From: CAWDLX01 sp963753485
Lineage (GTDB): Bacteria > Actinomycetota > Actinomycetes > Mycobacteriales > Micromonosporaceae
Reading direction: 5' to 3'
NCBI GenBank assembly: GCA_963753485.1
Contig: CAVWCL010000003.1
Span: forward strand, 124,001-188,000
DNA length: 64,000 nt
Positions within the stretch are counted from its first letter, which is position 1. Every line of letters starts with the position of its first letter. This document shows positions 32,575 through 40,931 of this stretch, in pieces. The notes under the pieces are model-generated. The model was not told the origin of the DNA, did no database searches, and saw only the letters and a list, made by a program, of their open reading frames with translations. The position numbers and the translations under genes are program-made.

Positions 32575-33533
32575 CCGAGTTCGCATCCCTGCCCGACCTC
32601 GCCTCCCGCCAGCTCGGCGGCGGCGTGATCGCCTGCAACGACGAGTTCTTCGCGCCGGCCGACGCTCTGCTGGAGCCGGCGGCGGCCCAGTTCACCCCGC
32701 AGACCTTCGGCGCCAAGGGCCAGGTCTACGACGGCTGGGAGACCCGCCGCCGCCGCGAGGCGGGACACGACTGGGCCATCGTCCGGCTCGGCGCACCAGG
32801 CTTCGTGCGCGGCGTGGTCGTCGATACCGCGTTCTTCACCGGAAACTACCCGCCCTTCGCCTCGGTGGACGGCGCGGCGGTGGCCGGTTACCCGTCGCCG
32901 GCGGAGGTGAACGCCGCGGCCTGGGTGGAACTGGTCGCCCGGCAGCCGCTCGCCGGCGACTCGCGCAACCCGTTCCCGGTCAGCTGGCCCGACCGGGTCA
33001 CTCACGTCCGGTTGAATATCTATCCCGACGGCGGCGTGGCCCGGCTGCGGGTGCATGGCGAGGCGGTCGCCGATCCGGCGCTGCTGACCACCGGGCTGGT
33101 CGACCTGGCCGCGATGGAGCACGGCGGCCGCGTCACCGGTTGCAGCAACATGTTCTACGCCACCCCGAACAACCTTCTGCTGCCGGGCCCGGCCCGCAGC
33201 ATGGGAGAGGGCTGGGAGACCGCACGCCGCCGCGATGACGGCAACGACTGGGTCGTGGTCCGCCTCGGCCTGCCCGGCGTCGTGCGCCTGGTCGAGCTGG
33301 ACACGAGCCATTACAAGGGCAACGCCCCCGGCTGGGCGGCACTGACCGGTGTGGACAGTTCCGGGGCGACGTTCGTGGTCATGCCGCGCACGCGCTTGCA
33401 GCCCGACACCCGCCATCGGTTCCCGCTCGCCGGGGCGGCGGTGGCGGCCGCCGAGGTACGGCTGGACGTATACCCCGACGGCGGTCTGGCTCGCCTGCGC
33501 CTCTACGGCACCCCGTCGGACCCGGCGCGCTGA
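32571..33533 (+). CDS. alc: Allantoicase
   Basis: 320 residues built of two similar beta-jelly-roll halves: 'VYDGWETRRRREAGHDWAIV' in the first and 'MGEGWETARRRDDGNDWVVV' in the second, each followed by a 'LG.PG.VRG/L' strand and a 'FTGNYPPFAS' or 'YKGNAPGWAA' loop. It converts allantoate to ureidoglycolate and urea. It ends the urate operon. Its TGA is the first codon of a 27-base tandem repeat and a strong hairpin follows. Confidence 0.95.
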   Translation: MTEFASLPDLASRQLGGGVIACNDEFFAPADALLEPAAAQFTPQTFGAKGQVYDGWETRRRREAGHDWAIVRLGAPGFVRGVVVDTAFFTGNYPPFASVDGAAVAGYPSPAEVNAAAWVELVARQPLAGDSRNPFPVSWPDRVTHVRLNIYPDGGVARLRVHGEAVADPALLTTGLVDLAAMEHGGRVTGCSNMFYATPNNLLLPGPARSMGEGWETARRRDDGNDWVVVRLGLPGVVRLVELDTSHYKGNAPGWAALTGVDSSGATFVVMPRTRLQPDTRHRFPLAGAAVAAAEVRLDVYPDGGLARLRLYGTPSDPAR

Positions 33534-33612
33534 GCGCGCGCAGCGAGCCCCGCGCACTGAGCGCGCGCAGCGAGCCCCGCGCACTGAGCGCCGCGCAGCG
33601 AGCCCCGCGCAC
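33531..33612 (+). repeat. 27-base tandem array starting at the allantoicase stop codon
   Basis: Three units of TGAGCGCGCGCAGCGAGCCC plus CGCGCAC, at 33531, 33558 and 33585 (the last has one extra base). The first three bases are the stop codon of allantoicase. Each unit is purely GC-rich and non-coding. Confidence 0.85.
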
Positions 33613-33625
33613 TGAGCCTGAGGAG

Positions 33626-33663
33626 GGGCACCCTCTTATCGCCAAAGCGATAAGAGGGTGCCC
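33626..33663. terminator. Hairpin element B, copy 2: perfect 17-base stem, CAAA loop
   Basis: GGGCACCCTCTTATCGC (33626-33642), loop CAAA, and the exact complement (33647-33663). It lies between the convergent allantoicase and AllG-like genes and shares flanks AGGAG and GCTAACGC with the element at 20511, so it is a member of a dispersed family that probably ends transcription in both directions. Confidence 0.8.
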
Positions 33664-33707
33664 GTGCTAACGCCGACACCGTGGCCGGCGACAAGTGGAC
33701 GCGGGGG

Positions 33708-35120
33708 TCACTGAGTGCGGGCGGCGAGGGCGCGCAGGGCGGCGGTGAAGCACTCCATCGGCGGGGTGACCAGTCCGGCCCCGACCTGGCCGGTGCCGGC
33801 GACTCGCCCGGCGATGCCGGTGTTGATCTGGGGCAGGATGCCGGTGCGGACCACCCGGGTGACGTCGATCCCGGTTGGTACGCCGGCGAAGTCGAGCCCC
33901 GGCATGGCGTACGCCGGATTCGCCGTGAGGGTGATCTCGCGCATGAGCTCGGTGGTGCGCACCGCGTCGGCGACGGTACCGCCGACCAGGCGCACGATCG
34001 CGGGGGCGCCGGCCATGGCGAACCCGCCCAGGCCGACCGTCTCGGTGATCGCCGAATCGCCGATGTCGGGGTTGGCGTCGCCGGCCCCGTACGAGCCGAG
34101 ATAGAGGCCTTCGGGGGTGCCGGCCGGCCCGGTGAACCACTGCGCCGCGGTGCCGGAGACCTGGACCCCGAAGTCGGTGCCGTTGCGGGCCAGTACGGTG
34201 ACCACAGTGGACCCTGGTATCCCGGCGGCCGCGAGCGCCTGCAGCTTCGCCGCCGGCATCACCAGGTTGAGGAAGAAGTGGTCGTTGCCGCCGATGAACC
34301 GGGCCACCCGGGCCACCTCGGCGGCCGGCAGGCCGGCGTCCTCCACCAGGTGCGGTAGCAGATCGCGCAGCAGCATGAGGGTACCGGCCCGGTTGCGGTT
34401 GTGGCCCTCGTCGCCCATCTGGACCATCTGGCCGATGAGCGCCTTCACATCCACCGGGCCGTGCGTGCGTACCGCGGCCGCCAGCGCCGGCCCCAGCACC
34501 TGCGACATCCAGCGCAGCCGGGCCACCACATCCGGGGCGAACGCGCCGTAGCGCAGCACCCGGCCCATGCCCTCGTTGAGGGTGCACCAGCTGGTCGCGT
34601 CGTGCCGCTCGTCGCGCAGCACCCAGACCCACATCGACGCCGAGACCACCCCGGCCATCGGGCCGACCCCGCCGCGGTCGTGGCAGGGCGTGAGCTCGAT
34701 CGGGGTGCCGTCGCGCAACTGCCCCCGGGCCAGCAGCGCCTGCGCCTCGTCCGGGTCGCCGGCGAGCCCCTCCAGCAGCAGAGCCCCGGCCAGCGCCCCC
34801 CGCAGCGGTCCGCTGGCGCGCTCCCAGGTGATCGGCGGCCCGGCGTGGCAGAACTGGCTGGGGCCGAGACCGACGACCTCGGCGGCCGGACGCACGTCCA
34901 CAAGGGATGCTCCGGCGGTGAGCATCCGGGCGACCGCGTCGACGTTGGCCCCGGTACGGCGCGGGTCGGCCATCACCTCGACGAGGTCGTTCTCGGTGCC
35001 GGGCACCGGCGGGTGCCAGTCCACGGTGGCGAGCCGGACCGCCTGGGCGGCCAGCGGGTCGGCCAGGGCGGCCACGCCGACCGCCGCGACCCTGGGCTCA
35101 CCGACGAGCAGGTCGGTCAC
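33708..35120 (-). CDS. DUF1116 protein, AllG (YlbE)-like subunit of oxamate-type carbamoyltransferase
   Basis: 470 residues; GTG 35120 overlaps the stop of the FdrA gene (GTGA). DUF1116 features are 'VVGLGPSQFCHAGPPITWER', 'ELTPCHDRGGVGPMAGVVSA', 'MGDEGHNRNRAGTLML' and 'FIGGNDHFFLNLVMPAAKL'. In E. coli the homologue YlbE acts with FdrA and YlbF as the AllFGH complex that phosphorolyses oxalurate to oxamate and carbamoyl phosphate. All three partners are present here in one operon, and a carbamate kinase lies further right. The lack of a ureidoglycolate dehydrogenase in the window leaves the true carbamoylated substrate open; ureidomalonate is the alternative I favour. Confidence 0.85.
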   Translation of the reverse strand: MTDLLVGEPRVAAVGVAALADPLAAQAVRLATVDWHPPVPGTENDLVEVMADPRRTGANVDAVARMLTAGASLVDVRPAAEVVGLGPSQFCHAGPPITWERASGPLRGALAGALLLEGLAGDPDEAQALLARGQLRDGTPIELTPCHDRGGVGPMAGVVSASMWVWVLRDERHDATSWCTLNEGMGRVLRYGAFAPDVVARLRWMSQVLGPALAAAVRTHGPVDVKALIGQMVQMGDEGHNRNRAGTLMLLRDLLPHLVEDAGLPAAEVARVARFIGGNDHFFLNLVMPAAKLQALAAAGIPGSTVVTVLARNGTDFGVQVSGTAAQWFTGPAGTPEGLYLGSYGAGDANPDIGDSAITETVGLGGFAMAGAPAIVRLVGGTVADAVRTTELMREITLTANPAYAMPGLDFAGVPTGIDVTRVVRTGILPQINTGIAGRVAGTGQVGAGLVTPPMECFTAALRALAARTQ

Positions 35121-36679
35121 TGCGGCCGGCCCTGGGCCAGCGCGACCGCATGCCGGGCGGCCTGGGCGTTGGACCCGTGGACGCACGCCCCGGCGCTGCT
35201 GAGAGCCTCGGCCTGCCCGGTCAACCCTTGCGGATCGTCGGCCGTGCCGATCAGCGACACCACCACGGACAGGTCACCGCGCGCCTGCCGCGCCGCCCGT
35301 ACGGCCGGGCCGAGGCCGGCGGCCGGGTCGGGGTCGGCGGCGTGGCCGAGCACGACGTCGAGGAGCAGCACCACACAGGACGGGTCGGCCGCCTCCGCGG
35401 CGAACCGGTCCAGCCGCGGGCCGGGGTCGATCATCGGGTGGGGCCGGCCCGAGGTGAACTCGTCGGCGCCGAGATCGAGCAGGGCGTGGCCGGTCCAGCC
35501 CGGCTGCATGCTCCACTCAGGACGAAGCGGGACGTTGGACCGGACCGTTCCCAGCGAGTCGGCGGCGATCGCCATGGCCTCGACACAGAGCGTGCCGCCG
35601 GCGAAGAGCCCGCGCAGCGCCCCGCCGGCACTGGGCAAAGAAGCCCCGCCGGCACTGGGCAAAGAAGCCCCGTCGGCACTGGGCAAAGAAGCCCCGCCGG
35701 CACCGGGCGGCGGGGCAGCGGCGGCCGGCCAATGGGGCCAGGGCGGCACCTCGACGCCCAGGCGCGACAGCACGGTCTCGGTGACCGCCGTGAGGTCGGC
35801 CTCTCCGGCTCCGAGCGGCGCCATCACCACTGGCGTGGCCAGCCCGGTGGCGTGTTCGCGGACCGCGGCCGCGACCCCCGGCGCCGGCGGCTTCGCCACC
35901 AGCACGATGAGCTCGGTGGTCGGGTCGGCGTCGAGCAGACCCAACGCGGCGTGGGTGGAGAGCCCACCGACCGCTTCGGAGAGGTCGCGCCCGCCCACCC
36001 CCAGGCAGTGCGAGACGCCGACGCCGGCCCAGGAGAGCAGGCTCATCACCTGCTGCGCCCCGGTTCCCGACGCGGCGACCAGACCGACCGGTCCGGGCCG
36101 GACCACGTTGGCGAAGCCCAGGCCGACCCCGCCGATCACCGCGGTGCCGCAGTCCGGGCCCATCACCAGCAGGCCACGCTCGAGGGCCCGCCGTTTGAGC
36201 ACGACCTCCTGCTCGACCGGCACGTTGTCGGAGAAGATCATCACCGAGGCGCCGGCGTCCAGCGCATCCATCGCCTCGACGAACGCGTACCGGCCCGGCG
36301 TGGAGACCAGGGCGATGGCGGGCCCGGACGCCGGCTGGCGGCCCAGCGCGGCCACCGCGGTGCCGGTGGTCCGGGAACGGCTCGGCGGGCCGGCGCCGTC
36401 GGCCCCGTCCAGGCCCCGGTCGGCCAGCTCCACCTCCAACCGGTCCAGGACCGCCGACATGGCCACGTCGTCGGTCGCCACCAGAGCCACCATGAGGTCA
36501 TCGGGGCCGGCGTCAGTCGGCGGGGCGAAGCCCATGCGCGGCAACAGGTCCAGGTTGAGCCGGGTGGCCATGGCGACCAGCGCCTGCTGTACCCCCGGCA
36601 GACCGGAGAGGGCGGCACTGATCTGCATGAGCCGGACGGAGTCGCGGTACAGCCCGGCTCGTAGGTCGAGGAGCCTCAC
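35117..36679 (-). CDS. fdrA: FdrA (AllF)-like acyl-CoA-synthetase-fold subunit
   Basis: 520 residues. It shows the succinyl-CoA-synthetase-like layout of FdrA: 'NLDLLPRMGFAPP' N-terminal region, 'GLLVMGPDCGTAVIGGVGLG' and 'GLVAASGTGAQQVMSLLSWA' (phosphate-handling domain), 'GVGVSHCLGVGGRDLSEAVG', then a second half with 'LFAGGTLCVEAMAIAADSLG' and 'HPMIDPGPRLDRFAAEAADP'. The two halves are joined by a linker made of 8-residue repeats (ASLPSAGG). GTG 36679 overlaps the stop of the DUF2877 gene. In E. coli AllF is part of the oxalurate carbamoyltransferase; the fold suits phosphorolysis with formation of carbamoyl phosphate. Confidence 0.87.
   Translation of the reverse strand: MRLLDLRAGLYRDSVRLMQISAALSGLPGVQQALVAMATRLNLDLLPRMGFAPPTDAGPDDLMVALVATDDVAMSAVLDRLEVELADRGLDGADGAGPPSRSRTTGTAVAALGRQPASGPAIALVSTPGRYAFVEAMDALDAGASVMIFSDNVPVEQEVVLKRRALERGLLVMGPDCGTAVIGGVGLGFANVVRPGPVGLVAASGTGAQQVMSLLSWAGVGVSHCLGVGGRDLSEAVGGLSTHAALGLLDADPTTELIVLVAKPPAPGVAAAVREHATGLATPVVMAPLGAGEADLTAVTETVLSRLGVEVPPWPHWPAAAAPPPGAGGASLPSADGASLPSAGGASLPSAGGALRGLFAGGTLCVEAMAIAADSLGTVRSNVPLRPEWSMQPGWTGHALLDLGADEFTSGRPHPMIDPGPRLDRFAAEAADPSCVVLLLDVVLGHAADPDPAAGLGPAVRAARQARGDLSVVVSLIGTADDPQGLTGQAEALSSAGACVHGSNAQAARHAVALAQGRPQ
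35620..35708 (-). repeat. 24-base in-frame tandem repeat within fdrA
   Basis: CCCCGCCGGCACTGGGCAAAGAAG is repeated at 35620, 35644 and 35668, with a partial fourth copy from 35692. On the minus strand it encodes repeated ASLPSAGG octapeptides in the linker between the two halves of the FdrA protein, so the length can vary without breaking the frame. Confidence 0.9.
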
Positions 36680-37536
36680 GCGGCGACCGCCCGCGCCAAT
36701 GGCACGACCCGGTCGGAGAGGTGGCTGTGCGCGATCGCGAACCCGACCAGCACGCCGTGCAGCAGGCCGGCGCCGGAGCAGTGTCCGACCGCGAGCAATG
36801 CGCCCGCGGTGCGGGGCAGCGCGCCGGCGGCCGGGTCGGGACCTCCCCCCGCCACCGCCCCGATCAGGTCGGCCAGCTGCGGGATGCACTCGCCGCGGGC
36901 GGCGTGGTTGAGCAGAGCCGCGGAGACTGTGGTGGTGGCCCCGGGCGCGGCCGCGGTGACCGCCTCGCCGAGCGCCCGGGCCGCCGGCGCGCCGAGTGCG
37001 CACAGGCCGACCAGCGCCCCGGCGAGCACGTCGTCGCCGGTCGGCGTGAGGCCGGGTCCGCGGCCGAGGAGCTGGCTCACCGCGGGCGCCGGGGAGACGC
37101 CGGCGGCGAGCGCCTGGACGAGGTCGGCCACCGCCGAGCGTCCCGGCTGGTCGAGTGGATCGGCGACCCGGCCGGTGAGCCACTGCACGGCACCGGCCAG
37201 CCGGGCCGGCGGGACCGTGCCGAGTCCCCGCGGGCGGGGTGGGCGCCACCACCGGGTCACCCGGTAGGTGGCCTCACCCACGCTGAGCAGACCGCCGCCC
37301 ACCGTGCCGGCGGTGCCGGGCGGCGGTGGGGGCGGGGCCGACTTGGCCTCCAGCACGACGGCGCACGGCACCCGGACCGCGTCGGCGGAGGCGATGCAGA
37401 CGATCGTGCGGTCCGGGTCGTCGACCGTGACGTAGGTGGCCTGAGTGGTCGCCGCGACCACCGACACCGAGCGCGCCGGGCCGATCAGCGCCAGCTCCAC
37501 CGCGGAGGATCCGGCCACCGGGTACGGCCGTGCCAT
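36676..37536 (-). CDS. DUF2877 protein, AllH (YlbF)-like subunit
   Basis: 286 residues; ATG 37536 follows GAGGGAGG. The DUF2877 signature 'LLGRGPGLTPTGDDVLAGAL' is unmistakable, with 'TTTVSAALLNHAARGECIPQ' and 'HCSGAGLLHGVLVGFAIAHS' further on. It is the first gene of the AllH-AllF-AllG-like operon and shares a 60-base intergenic region with the divergent pucR-type regulator, which probably controls it. E. coli YlbF is the third component of the oxamate carbamoyltransferase. Confidence 0.87.
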   Translation of the reverse strand: MARPYPVAGSSAVELALIGPARSVSVVAATTQATYVTVDDPDRTIVCIASADAVRVPCAVVLEAKSAPPPPPPGTAGTVGGGLLSVGEATYRVTRWWRPPRPRGLGTVPPARLAGAVQWLTGRVADPLDQPGRSAVADLVQALAAGVSPAPAVSQLLGRGPGLTPTGDDVLAGALVGLCALGAPAARALGEAVTAAAPGATTTVSAALLNHAARGECIPQLADLIGAVAGGGPDPAAGALPRTAGALLAVGHCSGAGLLHGVLVGFAIAHSHLSDRVVPLARAVAA

Positions 37537-37596
37537 GGGGGCCACCTCCCTCGGCCGAGATGGACCCACGGTACGCAGCCGGCATAGGGTGGCGGG

Positions 37597-39264
37597 ATGG
37601 GAAGACTTGCCGACGACGGCGCTGGTTCTTCGGCGAAATCAGCCGGGCTGCGCGTGCGGGAAGTCCTGGACGCCCCGTGCCTCGCGCAGGCTCGGGTGCT
37701 CGCCGGTGAGCGCGGGCTCGACCGGATCGTGTCCCGCCTCAACGTGATGGAGGTGCCGGACATCCTGCCGTGGGTCAAGCCGAACGAGTTGCTGATGACG
37801 ACCGGCTACCCGTTGCGCGACGACCCCGACGCGCTCATCCGGCTCGTCGCCGAGCTGGACGACCGCGGGCTGGCCGCCCTCGCCATCAAGTTGCACCGCT
37901 ACCTCGACGAGGTGCCGGCCGGGTTGCTCGCGGAAGCCGACCGGCGGGGGTTCCCGATCATCGAGTTCCCGCAGGGAGTCGGTTTCGACGACGTGCTGAA
38001 CGAGGTCCTGGGCACCCTGCTCAACCGGCAGGCCGCGCTCGCCGCCCGCAGTGAGGAGGTACACCGGGCCCTGGTCTCGGTGGTGCTCGAGGGTGGCGAT
38101 CTGACCGACCTCGCGATTGAGGTGTCCGCGATCCTCGTCGGTCCGGTCTTCGTCGCCACTCCGGATGGCCGGGTGGTGGCCCGGGCCGGCGATCCGGACG
38201 AGCTGGCCCCGATCCTCGCCTCGCCCGCGTTCGACGGTTCCGGCCGGTTCCGGGTGGAGGCGGAGCACGTGGTCGACGGCGCCCACCCGCACCGTGCGGT
38301 GGTTTCGATCGTGGCCGGCCGGGTCGACCACGGTCGCATCGTGCTCTTCTCCCGCCAGCCGATATCCGCCGCCGACGTGCACTGCCTGGAGCGCGCCGCC
38401 ACGGTGGCGGCGCTCGCGGTGACCAAGGGCCTTGCGGTGGCCGCGGTGGAGAGCAAGTACCGGGCGGATTTCCTGCGCGACCTGCTCACCGGCCGGGCCG
38501 ACAATCTGGTCGACTCGGCCACCCACGCCCGCTCGCTCGGCTGGGACATTGAGCGGCGGATGGTGGTCGCGGTCGCGGAGGTGGATCCGGGGCAGGTACC
38601 CGCCTCCGTCTCCGGCCTGGATCTGCGCCCGGTCCAGGAGCGCTTCGCGTCGGCCTGGCAGAGCGTGGTGCGGGGGCTCGACCCCGGCGCTCCGGTGGCC
38701 AGCTTCCACACCGAGGTGGTGGTCGCCTTCGGGGTTGGCCCCGAGTCGGACCTCGACCGCCTGGTGGCCGACCTCGACCGTCAGGTCGCCGGCGATCGGG
38801 GTGGCGGCCGGCTGTCGTTCTCGCTCGGCATCTCCCGGGTGGTGCCCGGCGCGGCGGATCTGCCCCGGGCGTACGAACAGGCCCGCACGGCGGTGCGGAT
38901 CGGGCGCCGGCTGCAGGGGCCCGGGGCGCGGTCCACATTCGACCGGCTCGGCGCCTATCGGCTGCTCGCCCTCATCCCGGACTCGTCCGAGCTGCACGGG
39001 TACGTCGAGGATGTGCTGGGCGACCTGGCCCGCGATGCCCCCGGCTCGGCCGACCTGCGCCGCACCCTCGAGGTGCTGCTGGACGCGAACGGCAACGTCG
39101 CCGAGGCGGCCCGGCGGCTGCACTTTCACTACAACACCCTGCGCTACCGGATCGAGAAGCTCGAGCGGCTGGTCGGCCCGTTCACTACGAACCCGGCCCT
39201 GCGCCTGGACCTGTCCCTCGCCCTGCGGGTACGCCAGCTGCGCACACCGGCCGGGGTCCGGTGA
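37597..39264 (+). CDS. pucR: PucR family transcriptional activator
   Basis: 555 residues. PucR N-terminal ligand domain ('RVREVLDAPCLAQARVLAGE', 'LMTTGYPLRDDPDALIRLV', 'GFPIIEFPQGVGFDDVLNEV'), a central GGDEF-like domain without catalytic motif ('LSFSLGISRVVPGAADLPRA'), and the C-terminal helix-turn-helix 'LLDANGNVAEAARRLHFHYN' with 'TLRYRIEKLERL'. PucR of Bacillus activates purine catabolism in response to allantoin-type intermediates. Its position between the AllFGH-like operon (divergent) and the hydroxylase operon (same strand) makes it the likely regulator of both. Its stop codon opens a 56-base tandem array. Confidence 0.93.
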   Translation: MGRLADDGAGSSAKSAGLRVREVLDAPCLAQARVLAGERGLDRIVSRLNVMEVPDILPWVKPNELLMTTGYPLRDDPDALIRLVAELDDRGLAALAIKLHRYLDEVPAGLLAEADRRGFPIIEFPQGVGFDDVLNEVLGTLLNRQAALAARSEEVHRALVSVVLEGGDLTDLAIEVSAILVGPVFVATPDGRVVARAGDPDELAPILASPAFDGSGRFRVEAEHVVDGAHPHRAVVSIVAGRVDHGRIVLFSRQPISAADVHCLERAATVAALAVTKGLAVAAVESKYRADFLRDLLTGRADNLVDSATHARSLGWDIERRMVVAVAEVDPGQVPASVSGLDLRPVQERFASAWQSVVRGLDPGAPVASFHTEVVVAFGVGPESDLDRLVADLDRQVAGDRGGGRLSFSLGISRVVPGAADLPRAYEQARTAVRIGRRLQGPGARSTFDRLGAYRLLALIPDSSELHGYVEDVLGDLARDAPGSADLRRTLEVLLDANGNVAEAARRLHFHYNTLRYRIEKLERLVGPFTTNPALRLDLSLALRVRQLRTPAGVR

Positions 39265-39427
39265 GCGCGAGGAGCGAGCGGGTGCGAGCCCCGCAGCGCG
39301 AACGAAAGGCAGAACGGTGAGCGCGAGGAGCGAGCGGGTGCGAGCCCCGCAGCGCGAACGAAAGGCAGAACGGTGAGCGCGAGGAGCGAGCGGGTGCGAG
39401 CCCCGCAGCGCGAACGAAAGGCAGAAC
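39260..39427 (+). repeat. Three 56-base tandem repeats at the pucR stop codon
   Basis: Units start at 39260, 39316 and 39372 with GGTGAGCGCGAGGAGCGAGC and end in CGAACGAAAGGCAGAAC. They are identical apart from the last junction. The first unit contains the TGA of the regulator and the array fills most of the 274-base gap before the hydroxylase operon, so it separates the regulator from that operon's promoter. The rest of the gap (39428-39538) shows no gene. Confidence 0.9.
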
Positions 39428-39538
39428 CGTGAGCCGGCGATGGGCCGGGGTTGGCGAGGTCTGCCAGCGCGGCCCGGCGATGTTGACGTGGTGTTGCCCG
39501 GTACCGGGAACACCGGAGTGTGAGAACGTGAGCACACC

Positions 39539-40444
39539 ATGAAGCCTGCGGCCTTCGTCTACCACCGTCCCGCCACGGTGGCTGAGGCGCTGCGAACCCT
39601 CCGCGAGTTCGGCGCCGACGCCAAGGTGCTCGCCGGTGGCCAGAGTCTGGTGCCGTTGCTCAACATGCGCCTGGCCGCCCCCGGGCACCTGGTCGACATC
39701 AACCGGCTCGGCCGGGAGCTGAGCTACCTGAGTGTCGAGCCGGATCACGTTCGGGTCGGCGCCCTGGCCCGGCACAGCCACACCGCCCGGGACGAGGCAG
39801 CCTTCGCGGCGCTGCCCCTGCTGCGCCAGGCGACGCAGCACGTTGCCCACGCGACCATCCGCAACCGCGGCACCACCGTGGGCAGCATCGTGCACGGCGA
39901 CCCGGCCTCCGAGATGCCCGCTGTGTTGCTGCTCTGCGACGGGTCGGTGAGGCTCGCCAGCGGCGCGAGCGTGGCCGCGGCCGACTTCTTCCTCGGACCG
40001 CTGGAGACCGCCGCCGGCCCCGGTGAGCTCGCGGTCTCGGCCTCCTTCCGCCGGCCACCCCCGGGCACCGGTACGGCCTGGGTGGAGGTGTCGCGCCGCG
40101 CCGGCGACTACGCGCTGTGCGGCCTCGGCGTGGCCGTCACGCTCGACGACGACCGCCGGGTGACCCGCGCCCGGGCCGCCTACATCTCGGTTGGGCCGGC
40201 CCCGATGCTGGTCGAGCTGACCGACGCGGTGGCCGGGCAGGCGTACGACGCGGCCGACTGGACGGCCGCCGGCGCGCTCGCCACGGCCCGGGTCGAGCCG
40301 GACGAGGACATCCACGCCACCGCGGAGTACCGCCGCCATCTGGTTGGCGTGCTCACGGTGCGGGCGGGACAGGCCGCGGCCGACAACGCCGCCGCCCGCC
40401 GTGACGCCGCCGGCCACGACGCGGGCGGGGCGGTCAATGACTGA
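39539..40444 (+). CDS. Molybdenum hydroxylase FAD subunit (XdhB/CoxM-like)
   Basis: 301 residues. The two FAD-binding motifs are 'KVLAGGQSLVPLLNMRLAAP' and 'TIRNRGTTVGSIVHGDPASE', and the C-terminal CO dehydrogenase flavoprotein domain follows. First gene of an FAD-FeS-Mo operon in the CoxMSL order. It takes electrons from the iron-sulfur subunit. The substrate is set by the large subunit; the ureide context suggests a purine or pyrimidine such as xanthine or uracil rather than CO. Confidence 0.93.
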   Translation: MKPAAFVYHRPATVAEALRTLREFGADAKVLAGGQSLVPLLNMRLAAPGHLVDINRLGRELSYLSVEPDHVRVGALARHSHTARDEAAFAALPLLRQATQHVAHATIRNRGTTVGSIVHGDPASEMPAVLLLCDGSVRLASGASVAAADFFLGPLETAAGPGELAVSASFRRPPPGTGTAWVEVSRRAGDYALCGLGVAVTLDDDRRVTRARAAYISVGPAPMLVELTDAVAGQAYDAADWTAAGALATARVEPDEDIHATAEYRRHLVGVLTVRAGQAAADNAAARRDAAGHDAGGAVND

Positions 40445-40931
40445 GCAGCAGCACCAGGTGAACCTCACCGTCAACGGCTTACCGTACACAGTGGAGGTCC
40501 CGGCTCGCCGGCTGCTCTCGGACTGCCTGCGCCACGACCTGCGTCTGACCGGCACCCATGTCGGCTGCGAGCACGGGGTCTGCGGCGCCTGCACGGTGCT
40601 GCTCGACGGCGAGCCGGTGCGCTCCTGCCTGCTCTTCGCGGTCGGGGTGGACGGCCAGGAACTGACCACGATGGAGGGTTGCCGCTCGGCAGAGGGCGGA
40701 CTCGGCCCGGTCCAGCGCGCGTTCCGCGAGTGCCACGGTCTGCAGTGCGGCTTCTGTACTCCTGGCTTCATCACCACCATCACCGCGTACCTGCGCCGCA
40801 ACCCCGACCCGACGCCCGAGCAGGCCCGGGACGCCATCGGTGGCAACCTGTGCCGCTGCACCGGATACCAGAACATCGTCGCCTCGGTGCTGCGGGCGGC
40901 CCAGATCCTGCGCGAGGAGGGCGCGGTATGA
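40437..40931 (+). CDS. Molybdenum hydroxylase [2Fe-2S] subunit (CoxS-like)
   Basis: 164 residues with eight cluster cysteines: plant-type site 'GCEHGVCGACTVLLDGEPVR' then 'C' at 'VRSCLLFAV', and the helical site 'LQCGFCTPGFI' plus 'NLCRCTGYQNI'. These coordinate the two clusters that pass electrons from molybdenum to FAD. ATG 40437 lies within the end of the FAD-subunit gene and its stop overlaps the large-subunit ATG, so all three subunits are coupled. Confidence 0.95.
   Translation: MTEQQHQVNLTVNGLPYTVEVPARRLLSDCLRHDLRLTGTHVGCEHGVCGACTVLLDGEPVRSCLLFAVGVDGQELTTMEGCRSAEGGLGPVQRAFRECHGLQCGFCTPGFITTITAYLRRNPDPTPEQARDAIGGNLCRCTGYQNIVASVLRAAQILREEGAV

Noticed and set aside
39260..39427. CRISPR array
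   Set aside because: The units are directly adjacent with no unique spacers; the same holds for the arrays at 33531, 35620, 43346, 50108 and 59365.
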